In this document: in pieces, positions 34,870 through 46,964 of the stretch
Position numbering within the stretch: position 1 is the first letter of the stretch
Layout of the letters: every line of letters starts with the position of its first letter
NCBI GenBank assembly: GCA_023213315.1
Contig: JAKCPI010005160.1
Location: 62,001-126,000 of the forward strand
From: Euborellia annulipes
Taxonomy: Eukaryota > Arthropoda > Insecta > Dermaptera > Anisolabididae
Direction: 5' to 3'
DNA: 64,000 bases
Notes under the pieces: generated by a model
Database searches by the model: none
Seen by the model: only the letters and a program-made list of their open reading frames with translations
Told to the model about the DNA's origin: nothing
Position numbers and translations under genes: made by a program

Positions 34870-36189
34870 ATCAAACTAATACCAAAATCAGAAGTAAGCA
34901 CTTAATCAAAATTGAACACAAGTACTTCATAAAATGTACAAATTAAACACATCAAGTACTCTGAATTTTACATTTTAAAAAAATGTAAATACAAATTATA
35001 AATATAATATAAGAGTAAATGTTGAATAAGAAGTATAATATTTATACTCATAAATTTGAGTTTCTCTCCAATATTTGTATCTACAAATTTTTACTAAAGA
35101 ATCTTTTTACTAGAAAAACTTTTTTCGAAATCCTTTTTAAATGAAAAAAAGTACATTAATCAACAATAATTAAATTTGTGATTTTTAATGGGCCTAGAAT
35201 ATAGAGACTGAAATACACTATAGATAAACATTATATATTTATTATTAAAATAATTGAGATTTATAAACTGTTCTTTATAAACTTTTTCAAAATGATTTTA
35301 TTATACATTTTTTGTAAACATACAATAATATATACATATATCCATGTATATATAAAATATTCTATCACCCGGAAAAAATTTCTGGGGCAAAATTTTAATT
35401 TAAGAACTTGTCATAAGAATTTTTACCATTTGCAATAAAGGAAGGAGTAATGATATATTTCTGTTAAAATATTTGTTAATTTAATTCATTAATGATATAT
35501 TTTTGTTAAATTAATTATGTTTAAAATTTTTCTAAATGAAAATACTTAAGTAAAATTAATATATATATATACCTGGTATATATATATTTTCTTTTTTTAA
35601 ATTAAAGTAAGTAAAGCTTAAATTCAAAGCATTTAATATAGTAATAATAATAATAATAATGGCCTCTTTTTTTGTATTTTTTTATAATAATATAATATGC
35701 ATAAATAAATGATTTTATAAAATTTAATTAAAATTTAGACATTTTTCTTTTCTTTAACAATAATTAGAATTCAGAGAAAAATAAGTTTTTGACTCCTGAA
35801 GACGGAATTATCTAAAATTTCCACCTTCCTAAACAAGATTCCTATCTAGATTTTGAAACAAGCTTCAAGCTACTACTTTACACTTGATAAGCTTGCTGCT
35901 GTAGACTTGATAGAGGCTTGCTATTTCAAGCGAAAATCAAGCCAAAGTAAGCTTACGTTCTATCTGGGCTAGTTACGCTATTGCCAGACTGTTCTTAAAC
36001 AATTCACTCAATACCAAAACCAAATGAAACAATTATACAATTAATCAAATTATATTTGACAACGTTTCTAATGCTGATCGCTTTCATAAAAAATAAAACC
36101 TGATCTTAGGTGTATAGATATGATTTGAAGAAATCATATGAACAGTGAACCTCTTCCTTGTCTGGAGGATGAATGGCAATAATATATAT
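34870..36189. other. 3' UTR and AT-rich intergenic DNA
   Basis: Downstream of the AIG1-like stop codon. Includes TA microsatellites and a TAA/ATA run at about 35640-35660. No gene is seen. Confidence 0.5.
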
Positions 36190-36370
36190 TTCACAAAAAG
36201 AAGTGAAATCTCAACCAAGAACATCAGAGATGCCTCGCGTTACTTTTGCCCAGAGTCGAGGTGAAATCAAAAAAATGCGCCTCGCTTTTAAATAACTCAG
36301 AAAAGCGAGGCGCCCATTTTTGCAACTCTGATCTTCTTGGTTGAGATTTCACTTCTTTTTCTGAAATATT
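36190..36370. mobile_element. Small foldback element
   Basis: AAAAAGAAGTGAAATCTCAA and CCAAGAA at the left are mirrored by TTCTTGGTTGAGATTTCACT and TCTTTTT at the right, with an inner inverted pair GCGCCTCGCTTTT/AAAAGCGAGGCGC. Superfamily unknown. Confidence 0.6.
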
Positions 36371-36552
36371 TCATTTAACTTGTTTAAATTGATTTATATT
36401 AAATATTAATTAATATATTACTTTTTGTCTTTTTGAATAAACTTTTTTTTTTAATGTCGTTCCAATGTTGCGCATGTTGGAGATTCGGCAAAATAAACTC
36501 TTCGTGGCTCTGAATATCAAAAATCTTGCTATCCCATGGACATATTCTTTGT

Positions 36553-37009
36553 CAGGGACGTCATTTGAGGGGGCATTTGCCCCCTTCCCCTTCCTCAAGG
36601 TTTTGGAAGAAAATATTGTACTAAATTCTGAGCTTAGCCCCTACATTCAAACAAACTCACACTCTCTCTGTATAAATAAGTATAGAAGATAGTATAGATA
36701 AAAATATAGTGTGTATATATGTCGATACTTGGAAATTAAAGACACTTCTCAGAATATCTAATTCTTTTTGACAAATTTGCGCAAAGTGAGCTAAAACCAT
36801 TAATTTCAAAGATAACATGTCCTCCCTTATGTTTTATTTTAATGTCCCCTGCTAATGATTTCTTAAATACCCATAAAAAATTTAATGGCGTAAACACTTT
36901 TAAATTTTTATATTTATATGTATATACATTAAGTAAAACAGGAAGTAAAAAAATCTATCGCCCCCTTGGGGGGGGGGGGGGGCAAGCAAAAGCTGAAATG
37001 ACGTCACTG
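36553..37009. mobile_element. hAT-type MITE family B, copy 1
   Basis: 457 bp with ends CAGGGACGTCATTT and AAATGACGTCACTG. G/C runs lie inside both ends. The flanking 8-mer TTCTTTGT is perfect on both sides (36545-36552, 37010-37017). 8-bp duplications and CAGNG ends are hAT traits. Confidence 0.85.
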
Positions 37010-37629
37010 TTCTTTGTTATCCATTCAAATCGATAAACAAATATTATGACCAAATTTTGTAAAATCTTATGATTTTTATATTTTTTATGTTGGTAAATAC
37101 ATAGTTGGTATATATTAAAAATAATCTTATTTATTCTAGTTTTATATAAAAAAAATTTGGCTCCGATATCTTAAATTGTTTTGGAGATATTCACCAAGAA
37201 AGAAAAGTTTCTCAAAAAATTTTTTACGACTTAAGGATTTAAAATATTTCATGATAATCGCCGTCTTAGGACGACTCGTCCATGTAAATGCATTGGGCCA
37301 TTGGCATCTATTGGAATATTAACTAAATGCAGGGCCTTCCCAGGGATGAATTTACCAACAGGTGAACTAGGCACGAGCCTGGGGCGACAAAATTTGTGAA
37401 AAAACCTGCTTATTTAGATACCTATAAATTTTTTTTTCAAATAGAAAAGAATTGAAGTTGTAAAGGTATAGGTAATCAGAATCCACCGGCGTGTTAGGGT
37501 ATTTCTCAGTGTGGGGGGGGGGTTGAAAGGGAGGGGGCGGCGAGAGTCCACTGCCTAGAGGCGGCAAATGCCCAAATCCGCACGTGCTAATTTCATTTTG
37601 TTTTTGTGAACCACTTTTCCTAAGGTATG

Positions 37630-37827
37630 TACAGTGAGGGACAATATTAAGTCCCACCCATGCGTTTTCTTCTTGTGATTATTTAATTGTTTTAACAAAA
37701 TATTATTCAAGTTTTTTAATGGATACTACATGGTTCAAACCTAGAAAATTTCCAATAAAGATTTTCATTTTCTCTTATAAAAACAATGAAATAATCACAA
37801 GAGGAAACGTATGGGTGGAACAGCTTG
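37630..37827. mobile_element. Tc1/mariner-type MITE (truncated right end)
   Basis: TA then CAGTGAGGGACAATATTAAG at the left, and CCCACCCATGCG inside, is mirrored by CAATGAAATAATCACAAG and CGTATGGGTGG at the right, where the last about 20 bases are missing. Full copies at 57694-57896 and partial 56180-56369 define the family. Confidence 0.7.
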
Positions 37828-37883
37828 GAAATCAGTGAAAAAATAAATTTAAGTCCTTTGGAAATTAGGGATGCTAATGTAGC

Positions 37884-38209
37884 CAGGGGGCCGGAACGAA
37901 TTTGAATCAGGGGGAGCAAAAAAATTTTTTTTAGAAAATAATTTAATATGTTCAAATAGTATAAAACAAAAACAAATCTACTATAAAATTTAAAAATTTT
38001 AAATAAAATCACAATTTTAATAAAATTTAAATTTAAAAAATTTGCTAGTGATTTTATCAAAAATTTGGAAAAAAAATGAATTTCTTACTCTTTTAATTTT
38101 TTTTAATTTAGAAGATTTTATTTTTTAAAAGTAAAAATATATCATTTTTAAAAATAAATGAAATAAAAGAAGTCATATTGCCCCCCCCCCCCCAGTTCCG
38201 GCGCCTATG
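37884..38209. mobile_element. hAT-type MITE family A, copy 2
   Basis: 326 bp, ends CAGGGGGCCGGAACG and CAGTTCCGGCGCCTATG. Flanking 8-mers AATGTAGC are identical (37876-37883, 38210-38217). Confidence 0.88.
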
Positions 38210-38807
38210 AATGTAGCTATAGGTCAGTGATTAGGAGTCTCCAGGACAGATCCGGCCCGCGAGTAAAAGAAAATTTAACAACAAAAGTATCGGTGATAAA
38301 TTGAATTGATTTTTAATAAAAAAAAAAAAAAAAACCGGACCAGGGGATGTTTGGCCTCGCCAATAAATAACACTCAGTTTCTTTAAAAAAAAAAAATTTT
38401 TTTATTTCCTATATAAAATATATTTGGCTTCTAAAAAAGCTATTGAAAATAAAACAGTTGGGGCTGAAACATTCAAACGTGGTCTGCCATAAAACTTGCT
38501 ATTTATTAATCGATTGGGAAAATAAAAGGGTTGAATTTAATTCTGCCTCGAGCTTAGATGAAATTTGTTATTAATAAAAAAAACCTTGGTCCTTGGTAGG
38601 GAAAAAAACATGCTTTAATTTTTTTCCGAAATCTCTCTTAAAAAGAACAGTTTAGAATGATGAGATGGAGATAGAGTGTGTTCCCAATACCGGGATAGGT
38701 AGATACCGTAAGAGGAACTAGGTCCTCCCAAGCATGGCAATCAAGGAAGAGAGTGAGAGAGAGGCAATGAGGAGGAGGAGGAGGTGAGCTGGTTGGCCAA
38801 GTGGGCC

Positions 38808-38863
38808 GTCGCCCGTCGCCCGTCGCCCGTCTCCCGTCTCCCGTCTCCCGTCTCCCGTCGCCA
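38808..38863 (+). repeat. Heptamer minisatellite upstream of Regnase
   Basis: Eight units: GTCGCCC three times, GTCTCCC four times, then GTCGCCA. It lies about 250 bp before the Regnase start codon in a locally GC-rich stretch, so in the promoter or 5' UTR. Open frames across it are artefacts of the repeat. Confidence 0.85.
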
Positions 38864-39105
38864 CTTTCTAATTGCGGCGGCGCTGGCAGCCAACCCGGAT
38901 TCAGATTCGGCCAGCTGCGCTCTCCACTCTCCACTCTCCCACTTGGCTTTTCCCTTGTTTACTTCACCCGAATTGCTTCCCACCAGGATATTCCCTGTGA
39001 CTGCCATTTGCCTGGATTATGCCCATCAACTTAATAATAAACATGTGATCCATGGAAAATCATTCCAATAATTCAAGTGTCAAGATATGGAGGTAATTTC
39101 CAATC

Positions 39106-39755
39106 ATGGAACAAGTGGGCCAACAAACCAACTTGATTCGTGTCAAACATATATATTTACCATTTGTGATTGCAAATGCCGAGAAAATTCAAGAATTATT
39201 CTCAATTAAAATATTTGAAAACTCATCAATAAATAAAAAAACGGATATGGGTTTCGCATACTTTGGTTTTGAGCCAATCCATGAAAAGGAGACACTTTGT
39301 TTGACAGATCTCGTCCCTCAGGTCCAAGTAAGTTGTTTTTCCACCTAAAACAAATCAAATTTATCTCTTTACTTATTTTTATAGTCTATTTAATTTTTAT
39401 TTTTAATTAATATCATAAAATTATCACTCTTTTTTTATATAAGTGACATTTGTTATGTAAATTAAATTTTTATTCATTTTAAAGAGAATTAAATAAAATC
39501 TAGGCATTTGTTCACTCTATCAATTAATTAATTATTAAGAATTTAATTACATTTAACAGCCAACAATAAAATAATAAGAGAAAATTTTTTTTTTTTTTAA
39601 CTAAATCCATTATGTCTATAATAGAATAATATCAAGTATAAATAAAATCATATTACTTTATCTAATTTCTTATTAATTAATACTATGTTTTAATTCTTAT
39701 TTCATAAATAATGAGTGATAATTGTATTATATTATAAATCCATATTTACAAATTT

Positions 39756-39788
<33 letters not shown>

Positions 39789-42700
39789 AGGTGGTGATAT
39801 AAGAATATTCCCTTTTTATTTTATTTTTTTTAATAAAATTTGAAAATTTATAGTGGATAATGCAAAGTTTTGAATCTTGAAAAATTCGATTAAATTTTTT
39901 AAAGTACTGGCGGATTTTATGAGTGTGTGTGGGGGGGGGGGGTTTGGGGATGAAACCCTCCATCCAAATTAAAAGAAATCAATCTTACTATAGATCCTTT
40001 TAAAAAATTTAGACCCGAGCCCTCGAAGCTCTAGATCTCATGGTGACTGAGTGCATTGGCAAGGGCTTTGGGATTGGATTAGCTCCGTCGTAAATTATTA
40101 ATATTCTCCCCCCTCCCAAGACTTCAGGATCCGCATGTCTTTTAAAATAATAGAAATGCAGAGATATGATATCCTACTTTCTTTCTCTTTTAAACGAATT
40201 TAAATGCATTTCTTTTTTACTTTTTAAAATTCTTAACTTTTTATGGAGAAAAATAAAACTAACAATTGAATTAATGTTAATAATAATATATAAATAAATT
40301 ATTTTTCAGAATTATGTTGATAAAATATGCGCTGAGCATAATGAACAATCATTTGCTGGCGAGGATTCAAGTTACGATTCAGACTATGAAGCCGAAGATC
40401 AAGTTCCATCCAGTCACCCTGATGTTTGTCGGACTGAGTCAGATACCCTGAAAGCTGAATTTGCTGAATATGTTTCACAAGCGAGCGGTTTCCAGCCCCC
40501 TCTGCATTCTCAGGATTCTGTCACAAATTATACAAGCAGAGTGGAATTTGGTTTAAAGCTCGGTTATCCTGAACATTTAGTTCAAATAGCTTTACAAAAG
40601 CTCGGCCCAGATCCTGGACAAAATGAATTACTTGAAGAATTAGTAAAGCTTGGAGCTCAGACTCCACAACAACAGGAGTTGGGATTAGAATTTGGAGAAG
40701 CATCCAGTTGTGAAACGACTAAAGCAGAAGAGAGCCAAGACCAGCCACCTTTACGTCCAATTGTTATTGATGGTAGCAATGTGGCAATGAGGTATTCTCA
40801 CAAAATATTTCTTTAATACTCAACTAAAACTTGAATTTTGTTTTTACAAATATCTGCTTGTAAAATTTACTAAATGAACAAGCATTTATTAAATTAATTA
40901 ACTTAATATATCTATTTTAAGTTTTCCAAAATTTTATTTTTTCCTCATTTTTAGTCATGGGAATAAAGAAATATACTCTTGTCGGGGAATAAAGATTTGT
41001 GTTGACTGGTTTCGATCCAGAGGACATAAAAATATTACTGTTTTTGTTCCTAAATGGAGGAAAGAAACTTCCAGGCCAGATCATCCAATCAAAGGTAAAG
41101 AAAAGTTTCTTATGAAAAAATTTCATTTTTTTAAATTTAATATGATTATTAAATTAAATCTTTATTTTCAGATCAAGAAATACTGTTGGAACTAGAAAAA
41201 GATCGATTTTTGGTTTTCACTCCTTCACGTTTAGTTGGTGGCAAAAGAATGGTCTGCTATGATGATCGCTACATTTTAAAATTGGCAGCTGAAATTGATG
41301 GCGTTGTCGTATCGAATGATAATTATCGAGACTTAATCCAAGAGAGTCCCGAATTTAGAAAAGTTGTCGAAGAAAAGATTTTAATGTATTCCTTTGTTAA
41401 CGATAGGTAATATTAAATTTATAATAATTAATATTGGGGGAGTAAATTGAAAATATTATCCAATTTAGAGAATTAACCAGAGTATTAGACCAAATATCTC
41501 ATTCGACCTCACTTAATATGTCCTACAATAAAATTTAGGTCTTGAGGAGGCTTGTGGGTAAGCGGTTAAGCTGCGGAATACGGATTTGAAGTTGCAACGC
41601 AACTCACATCCCACTTGCACTATCGAGCATTGCCAAAGTCCTCCTGGAGTAGAAAAGTGGGAAATAATCTCACCTTCAGTAACAGACAGAGTCCAATTCG
41701 TGATGGCTTTGGGCCTGAACGGGAAACCCACCCCTAAAATTAAATATCATGTCTTGTTTACTAAATTAATAATTTATGGTCTATTATTTTATTTTTAATT
41801 TTTTTTTTCTAAATCATTATTTTTTTATATTTTAGATTTATGCCACCTGATGATCCGCTTGGAAGGTCAGGACCAACTCTAGACATGTTTTTACGGCTTT
41901 CACGTTCTAATGATCTTCCTCTTCCTTGTCCTTATGGAAAGAAATGTACATATGGAAATAAATGTAAGTTTCATCATCCTGAAAGAGGTTTGCAACCCCA
42001 TAAATCGGTGACAGATCGGCTAGTAGAATATGCTCAAAAACAACTTCAAGCTAGAGGAAGTCGAGATTCTAGCCCAGGTAATCAACTTAAAGGAAAATCT
42101 CTTAGTTTACCTCTTCCAACTACCTGTTCAGAAAATGAATCAAAACAGCCTACAATTCCGAAGAAGAATCCTTTAGTTCGAACAAAATCGAACGTTCCAT
42201 CATATAATTTATCCATTGAAACAGACTCACCCTCCAATTCAAGTGTTTCTAAAAGCAAAAGTGTTGAAAATGTCACAGAAAATAGACCTAATCAACATTT
42301 TACCAAGTACCAACCTCAGATAAGTCCAAGCTATGAACATAATATGTGGACACATAAAAGTGGGCATAAACCAACTCTAAAGAACATTTCTAAATCTGAA
42401 GTCTCTTCTGATTATGATAATTCAGTTAATCTTCATCGCAAATTGCAAAGACAATTAACTCTTAATCCTCTCTGCGATCCTCGATTATTTCATATGAGGC
42501 AACAATATATGAATTCACTGTCAAGTTCTAATAGCACTGTAGCTCCGAGAAACCGAAGTGAAGCTTCATATAAGCCGAATGTCTCTCCTTGGGAATCGCA
42601 AACAAGTCTTCATCAAAACGTGACGCGAATTGCTTCAGCCCCAGACGCATATCGAGCTTGGCCAGCGAATGTCCAGTTTCATCCTAATAAACATATTCAG

Positions 42701-43024
42701 CGATCGAGCAGTACTTCAGATCCTCAATTAAATTTATGTGTGCAAGTTTGTGATAACAATTTTATTCAAGAATCATGTGATTCTTCTGTTTGGCCCTCTG
42801 GTCAAAACCAACCTATGCTATGGCCACAACAACAACATAATACTTGTCTCCCCACTCATACTCCAATTAATTCGAGCTCTGAAAATGCCAGACTTAAACT
42901 ACATTATCATTTAGCAGCCATATTTCCTGAGGAACAAGTACAGAAAGCCATGCAACTTTATCCGGATGAAACCAACCCGCAAAAGATATGTGCTGCAATT
43001 TTAGCAATGATACAAAAGCCCTGA
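39106..43024 (+). CDS. ZC3H12: Regnase (ZC3H12-type) endoribonuclease with NYN/PIN and CCCH finger, 5 exons, complete
   Basis: Five exons in phase give 755 residues: 39106-39327, 40310-40791, 40955-41094, 41172-41406 and 41836-43024. Order of parts: an N-terminal region (1-74) not recognised; an acidic Ser/Asp stretch (about 90-107); a UBA-like helical block containing [17 protein letters not shown] (about 155-195); the NYN/PIN nuclease from [15 protein letters not shown] (223-) to about 370, with acidic residues D228, D312/D313 (CYDDR) and D331 (SNDNY) matching the Mg-binding site of human Regnase-1; a CCCH finger C391-x5-C397-x5-C403-x3-H407; a long Ser/Asn-rich low-complexity tail; and a helical C-terminal block with [19 protein letters not shown]. 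The family cleaves stem-loops in mRNA 3' UTRs in the cytoplasm and dampens immune transcripts. Intron 4 contains a SINE. Which vertebrate paralogue is closest is not resolved, so the symbol names the family. Confidence 0.95.
41543..41735 (+). mobile_element. tRNA-derived SINE in Regnase intron 4
   Basis: Head GGCTTGTGGGTAAGCGGTTA (box A-like) and CTGCGGAATACGGATTTGAA. The body has AGTGGGAAATAATCTCACC and ATGGCTTTGGGCCTG. Same family as 19360-19550 and 62730-62959, which are inverted. Confidence 0.65.
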
Positions 43025-44240
43025 AAAAGATTTTATAAAGTATTATTAAAACTTAAATTCTTAATTGCATTTGCGAATCTTTATAAAATATTAAATTAAT
43101 TTTTTATTAACAAATATGTTTATATTAATTGTGCATTTTAAATGAGAAAATGTGCATGAATCTTGAAATTTGTGAAACGTCTATTTAAAAATAAAAACAT
43201 TAAAATTTTACTTAGTATTTGTTAAATATATACTTGAAACACTATTTATTTTCAAAAATATAGATTTCATTTTAATGTTGAACGTTGGGAAAATATAAAT
43301 CTTTATAATCATAAAGAATTAATATTTTATATTATATAAATATATATATATATATAAATAAATCCTTTAATTACTTTGAGGTGTATATATAATGTACAAT
43401 ATTTATAGAAATTTAGAACCTAATATGTTTGTTTGTTTCAAATCAAATTTATCATATTTAAATGAAATTTTTGATTCTAAAAGGGAAAAATAATACATAT
43501 TAGACTAGCTATTCAAAATTTTCATCATTCGCTTTAAAAACTAAATTTTTTTAAATTTCATAAGACAACAAAATTCATTTTTTTTTCAGGCGACTGAGTA
43601 TTTTAAGTTCCCTAAGTTTTTATATTATTATATATAATAACTAAAAAGTATGCAAATAATTCTTTTTTTTTTTTATTTATCAAATAAAAAGTTATATAAT
43701 ATAAAACTTTTAATCCCTTTCAATTTATAAATAATCAAAAATAATAAAAAGTAAAAATCAATATTGTAACTTAATGATATTTTTAAGTTTTATTACAATT
43801 ATTGATTAAATATAATTTTTTCATATTAAATTATTTTTTATATTAAAAAACCTTAAGCTATATTTTTTAACCCAATGTAAATTCTCCTAATATATATAAA
43901 GGATAATAACTGTTTTTATATTAAATTAATAATATTTGCAATTTCTTTTCGCAAATATTAACATATTTTTTTCATAATAATATACTTTAAAAAAAGATGT
44001 TCTATAAAAAATTATTAATTCTAATATTAATGAAAACTGATATTTTATTTACGTAAACATTCTTAAAGTTCTTGACTATTTTCCATAACCTTTTAAAAAT
44101 GTATTTTCTATTCATAATAATAAAGAATAATAAAATCATTCTACAAATACACGAATTTTACAAATCCTAAATTTCTCTTCTCCTATCATACTTGGAAATT
44201 GTAAAATGAAAAGGTTGTAGCAAGTATTAATTTCTTCATT
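43025..44240. other. Regnase 3' UTR and AT-rich intergenic DNA
   Basis: A poly-A signal AATAAA is at about 43190-43195, 170 bp after the stop codon, the best candidate for Regnase 3' end formation. The rest is AT-rich with a TA run near 43337-43360. No gene is seen. Confidence 0.5.
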
Positions 44241-44260
44241 TTTTCTGCCCACTGCTAAAG

Positions 44261-44286
44261 TTTCGGTCCCAGGGAGCCATCATCAG
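44261..44286 (-). ncRNA. Hammerhead-like core (HHR-4, weak)
   Basis: Minus strand: CTGATGA, T, an imperfect helix II (GG...CC outside, CC/GG inside), GAAA, CTTT. Helix I has only three base pairs (GCT with AGC). It has the same box order as the stronger motifs and is likely decayed. Confidence 0.35.
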
Positions 44287-44349
44287 AGCTAGTACTGTGT
44301 CATAAAGATGTATACACGGTATATATATTCCTCCCAAAACGGAATATGT

Positions 44350-44770
44350 CTCGAGTATATCTCTAATATAAGGGTATTTTATGGCTGGTGGAATTTATAT
44401 CAGGAATCAAAGTTAGAAGATAACGCAGCCAGAATTTTGGACATAATGTAGTGGAAGGGTAAGGAATGACAATTGACTCTTCAGAGTCAGAAGACTGGAG
44501 ACTTGGCTCGCGCTTACAAAGTTGCTTCTTTTTTCTAGTGCAATTAGCAAGTTTAGTCTTGCCTGTTGCAGATTTATTTTCAATTGTCACTGCTTTTTTT
44601 TTTATCTTCTTTTTCGTCCCTCTCTTTTTTTTTCTAATGAGTAGGCCAGGCATCTTTCACTGGAGTGCTGGTGAGGTAATTTTTCTAGGTTCCTTGGGGC
44701 TTTTTCCCTCGTGGTCGGAAGCGGCGGAAGATTAAAAGATACATCGATACAAGGTAGAGAGGTAGTTACC
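44350..44770 (-). pseudogene. Degenerate pogo/Jerky-like transposase C-terminus
   Basis: Minus strand reads, with a stop, KNYLTSTPVKDAW, then a lysine-rich run and SSDSEES (frame change between). LTSTPxK followed by a KKK-rich stretch and a SSDSEE acidic patch is common after the DDE domain of pogo-type transposases. No catalytic part remains. Confidence 0.4.
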
Positions 44771-45228
44771 TCGCCCTCTTACCCGACTTTTTTTTTCGAA
44801 CATTTAAGGGTTTCATCAGATCAGAAACAAATAAAATGATACATCAATACGTCTTGAATAGCACTTTAAGAATATCCTATTATAAATACAAAATCTTACG
44901 TAATGAACTCTATCCCTAACGAAAAGTGGCCAAAAATATAGGGTACGAGAAAGTAAAATTACAGAAGAGTACCGCAAAAACACTTTTCCGCGCACTATCA
45001 ATTACACTAATGGGGAGTGAGATGTGGCTTGATACGGATAGGTGACCGCCAGAGGTTCCTAATGAGGCCGGACGGATGCGTATTTTTCACAAAAAATCAA
45101 ATTCGTCATCTTACCCGACTTTCCCTTATATCCATCAAAATCTCGACATCGAATTTTTGACATGATCACAATACTTTCTCTCTATATATTTCATATATAC
45201 GGTAAGAGAAAGTAAAAAAAGGCGCAGG

Positions 45229-45700
45229 AGATGGTAAAGGGACGATGGAACAAATATCTTTGTTGACCACTTTAACGATTCAGCCATAAAAGACGTATTA
45301 AAAAAAATTTTAATATTGCACATATGATAATCTAATTTTAGAGTCATTGATGATCAAACTTAACCCTAAATCGGGCCTAACGGCCTCACCACCGAAGTCT
45401 ACTTTATAGAAAAAAGCTTATTTAGCATTGTCTAATAAAAAACAAAAATTTGCCATAGATTTAAGAATAAAGAATCGAGTTTTTATTCTAAAGTTTCACA
45501 ATGATTGGCAAAGAAATAAATAAAATATTGTTAATAGAGTTTTGCGATTTGGGGTCCTGCGATGCAAGAGAGGCGCTCCATGAATCAAAGTTGGCTGAAA
45601 CGTAAATGGTCAACAAAGATATTTTTTCCATCCTCACTTTACCAAACTTTGCGAGTTCAAATCCATCTTCTGCACTTTTTTTCATTTTTATTATTATCAA
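45229..45700. mobile_element. Inverted composite SINE-like element, relative of 51185-52500
   Basis: Left end GCAGGAGATGG...GTTGACCACTTTAACGATTC is mirrored by GTCAACAAAGATA...CTTTGCGAGTTCAAATCC and CTTCTGCAC at the right. The interior (TTTAGCATTGTCTAATAAAA, TTTCACAATGATTGGCAAAG) matches the arms of the large palindrome at 51185. Confidence 0.6.
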
Positions 45701-45814
45701 TTTCCTTTTATTTTTAATGCCAACTTATAATTTCCTAAGAAATGAAATAAAAAAATCAAACAATAAAAATACAAAAACCTTTTGTTACCTACGAGAATTT
45801 TCTCCGTTCTTGGT

Positions 45815-46035
45815 AGCTTTTGCGGTCAGGCCTCCACTGAAGGGGCTACGGGGGGGGGGGGGGGGCAAGTGCCCCCGACAATAACATCTGCCCCCTTGGA
45901 TGCTCTCCCAATTTTTTTTTGTTTCTCTGTTGATATGCCCTATATGTATATTATTGTCCACCCCCCCACCCCCCTGTTGGTAAGTTTGTCCCACTTCTGC
46001 ACCCCCACTGAGAATAAGCTGACCCCGTCACTGCA
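45815..46035. repeat. G/C-run repeat block, probable hAT MITE remnant
   Basis: A run of about 17 G at 45850, GCCCCC blocks and a CACCCCCACTGAGAATAAGC segment resemble the GC-capped interiors of the hAT MITEs. No terminal repeats or duplication could be fixed. Confidence 0.35.
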
Positions 46036-46431
46036 ATGTATATATTTTTCTTCGTATATAACATTAAATTTGCTGCGAATCAAAATTACATCAAATAGTG
46101 TAGTTTGTTCTTTTGAAATATATATATTTTTTTTCCCCATTAGTAACCCCGGATCCTAATATTTTAAAACATTAATTTTACCACTTTTATTTTATTGTTC
46201 GAGATTTAAATTTGTTTATAGTTAAAACTATAATAAATCCCTCAGCCCCTGACAAGGGCTTTACTGCTTACAGTAGGGTGTCAGAGCAGGACAAGATGTC
46301 TGTCTGTCCCCTCCTGGCTTAAAAAGCGGCTGACAAGTGATCAAGATTTCTTATTTCAATTCTCTTGTTATTGAAATGCACGATCAACTTGTATATATCG
46401 GGGATGTGAGTTTTTATTGGTGTTGATCGAG

Positions 46432-46510
46432 GGTCCGGTGGTCTGGTGCAAAGTATAGGATTCAGATGCCCCGGAAAGGCTGGAGATCCTGGGTTCTATT
46501 CCCGGGGGGC
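46432..46510 (+). mobile_element. tRNA-derived SINE head
   Basis: A box A-like GGTGGTCTGGTGCAAAG and a box B-like CTGGGTTCTATTCCCGG are spaced as in a tRNA, but the acceptor stem and anticodon arm do not fold. It is therefore a SINE head or tRNA-like pseudogene. Confidence 0.5.
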
Positions 46511-46964
46511 AATTTTGGAATTCAAAGGAATGTGGCTGAAATTTTTTTAAATCTGGTTGTAAAATGCAGCTTATGTTATTTTCTTTTTAAAGTGATTTAT
46601 TTACCAATCAAAATTACCCCGAAAAATAAAACAAACCGATATTTATTGTCTAAAAAAATTGAAAAATATTTTAAACTAGAATTTTCTTTTATTTTATATA
46701 TTTATTATATTCTATTCTGAATTGATTTGATTGTGATATTCCTAAAAAAAAAATTATATATTAATTAATTGATTACAGAGATATTGATGAGTGATGTGAT
46801 TTATGATAGGAGGGGAGGAATCAATCTACAAGCGAATATAAGCACCCTTTTATTACTTATATAGCATTTTCAAGTACAGCCTTTTCCAAATAGAATTCTA
46901 CCTTTACGAAATCAAATCCAAGTCAAATACAACAATTTTTGCATAAAATGTTCTTTTTTGAATA

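Noticed and set aside
38638..39034. Several overlapping open frames upstream of Regnase (Arg/Pro/Ser-rich)
   Set aside because: They are created by the GTCKCCC heptamer repeat being open in many frames; no family match and no splice fit.
39727..39963. Minus-strand open frame with YIYIYI repeat
   Set aside because: Encoded by a TA microsatellite within Regnase intron 1.
45782..46159. Open frames around 45.8-46.1 kb
   Set aside because: They run through G/C homopolymers of a MITE-like block and lack any domain.
46432..46510. Possible functional tRNA gene
   Set aside because: Box A and B are present but the acceptor stem and anticodon arm do not fold, so it is treated as a SINE head.
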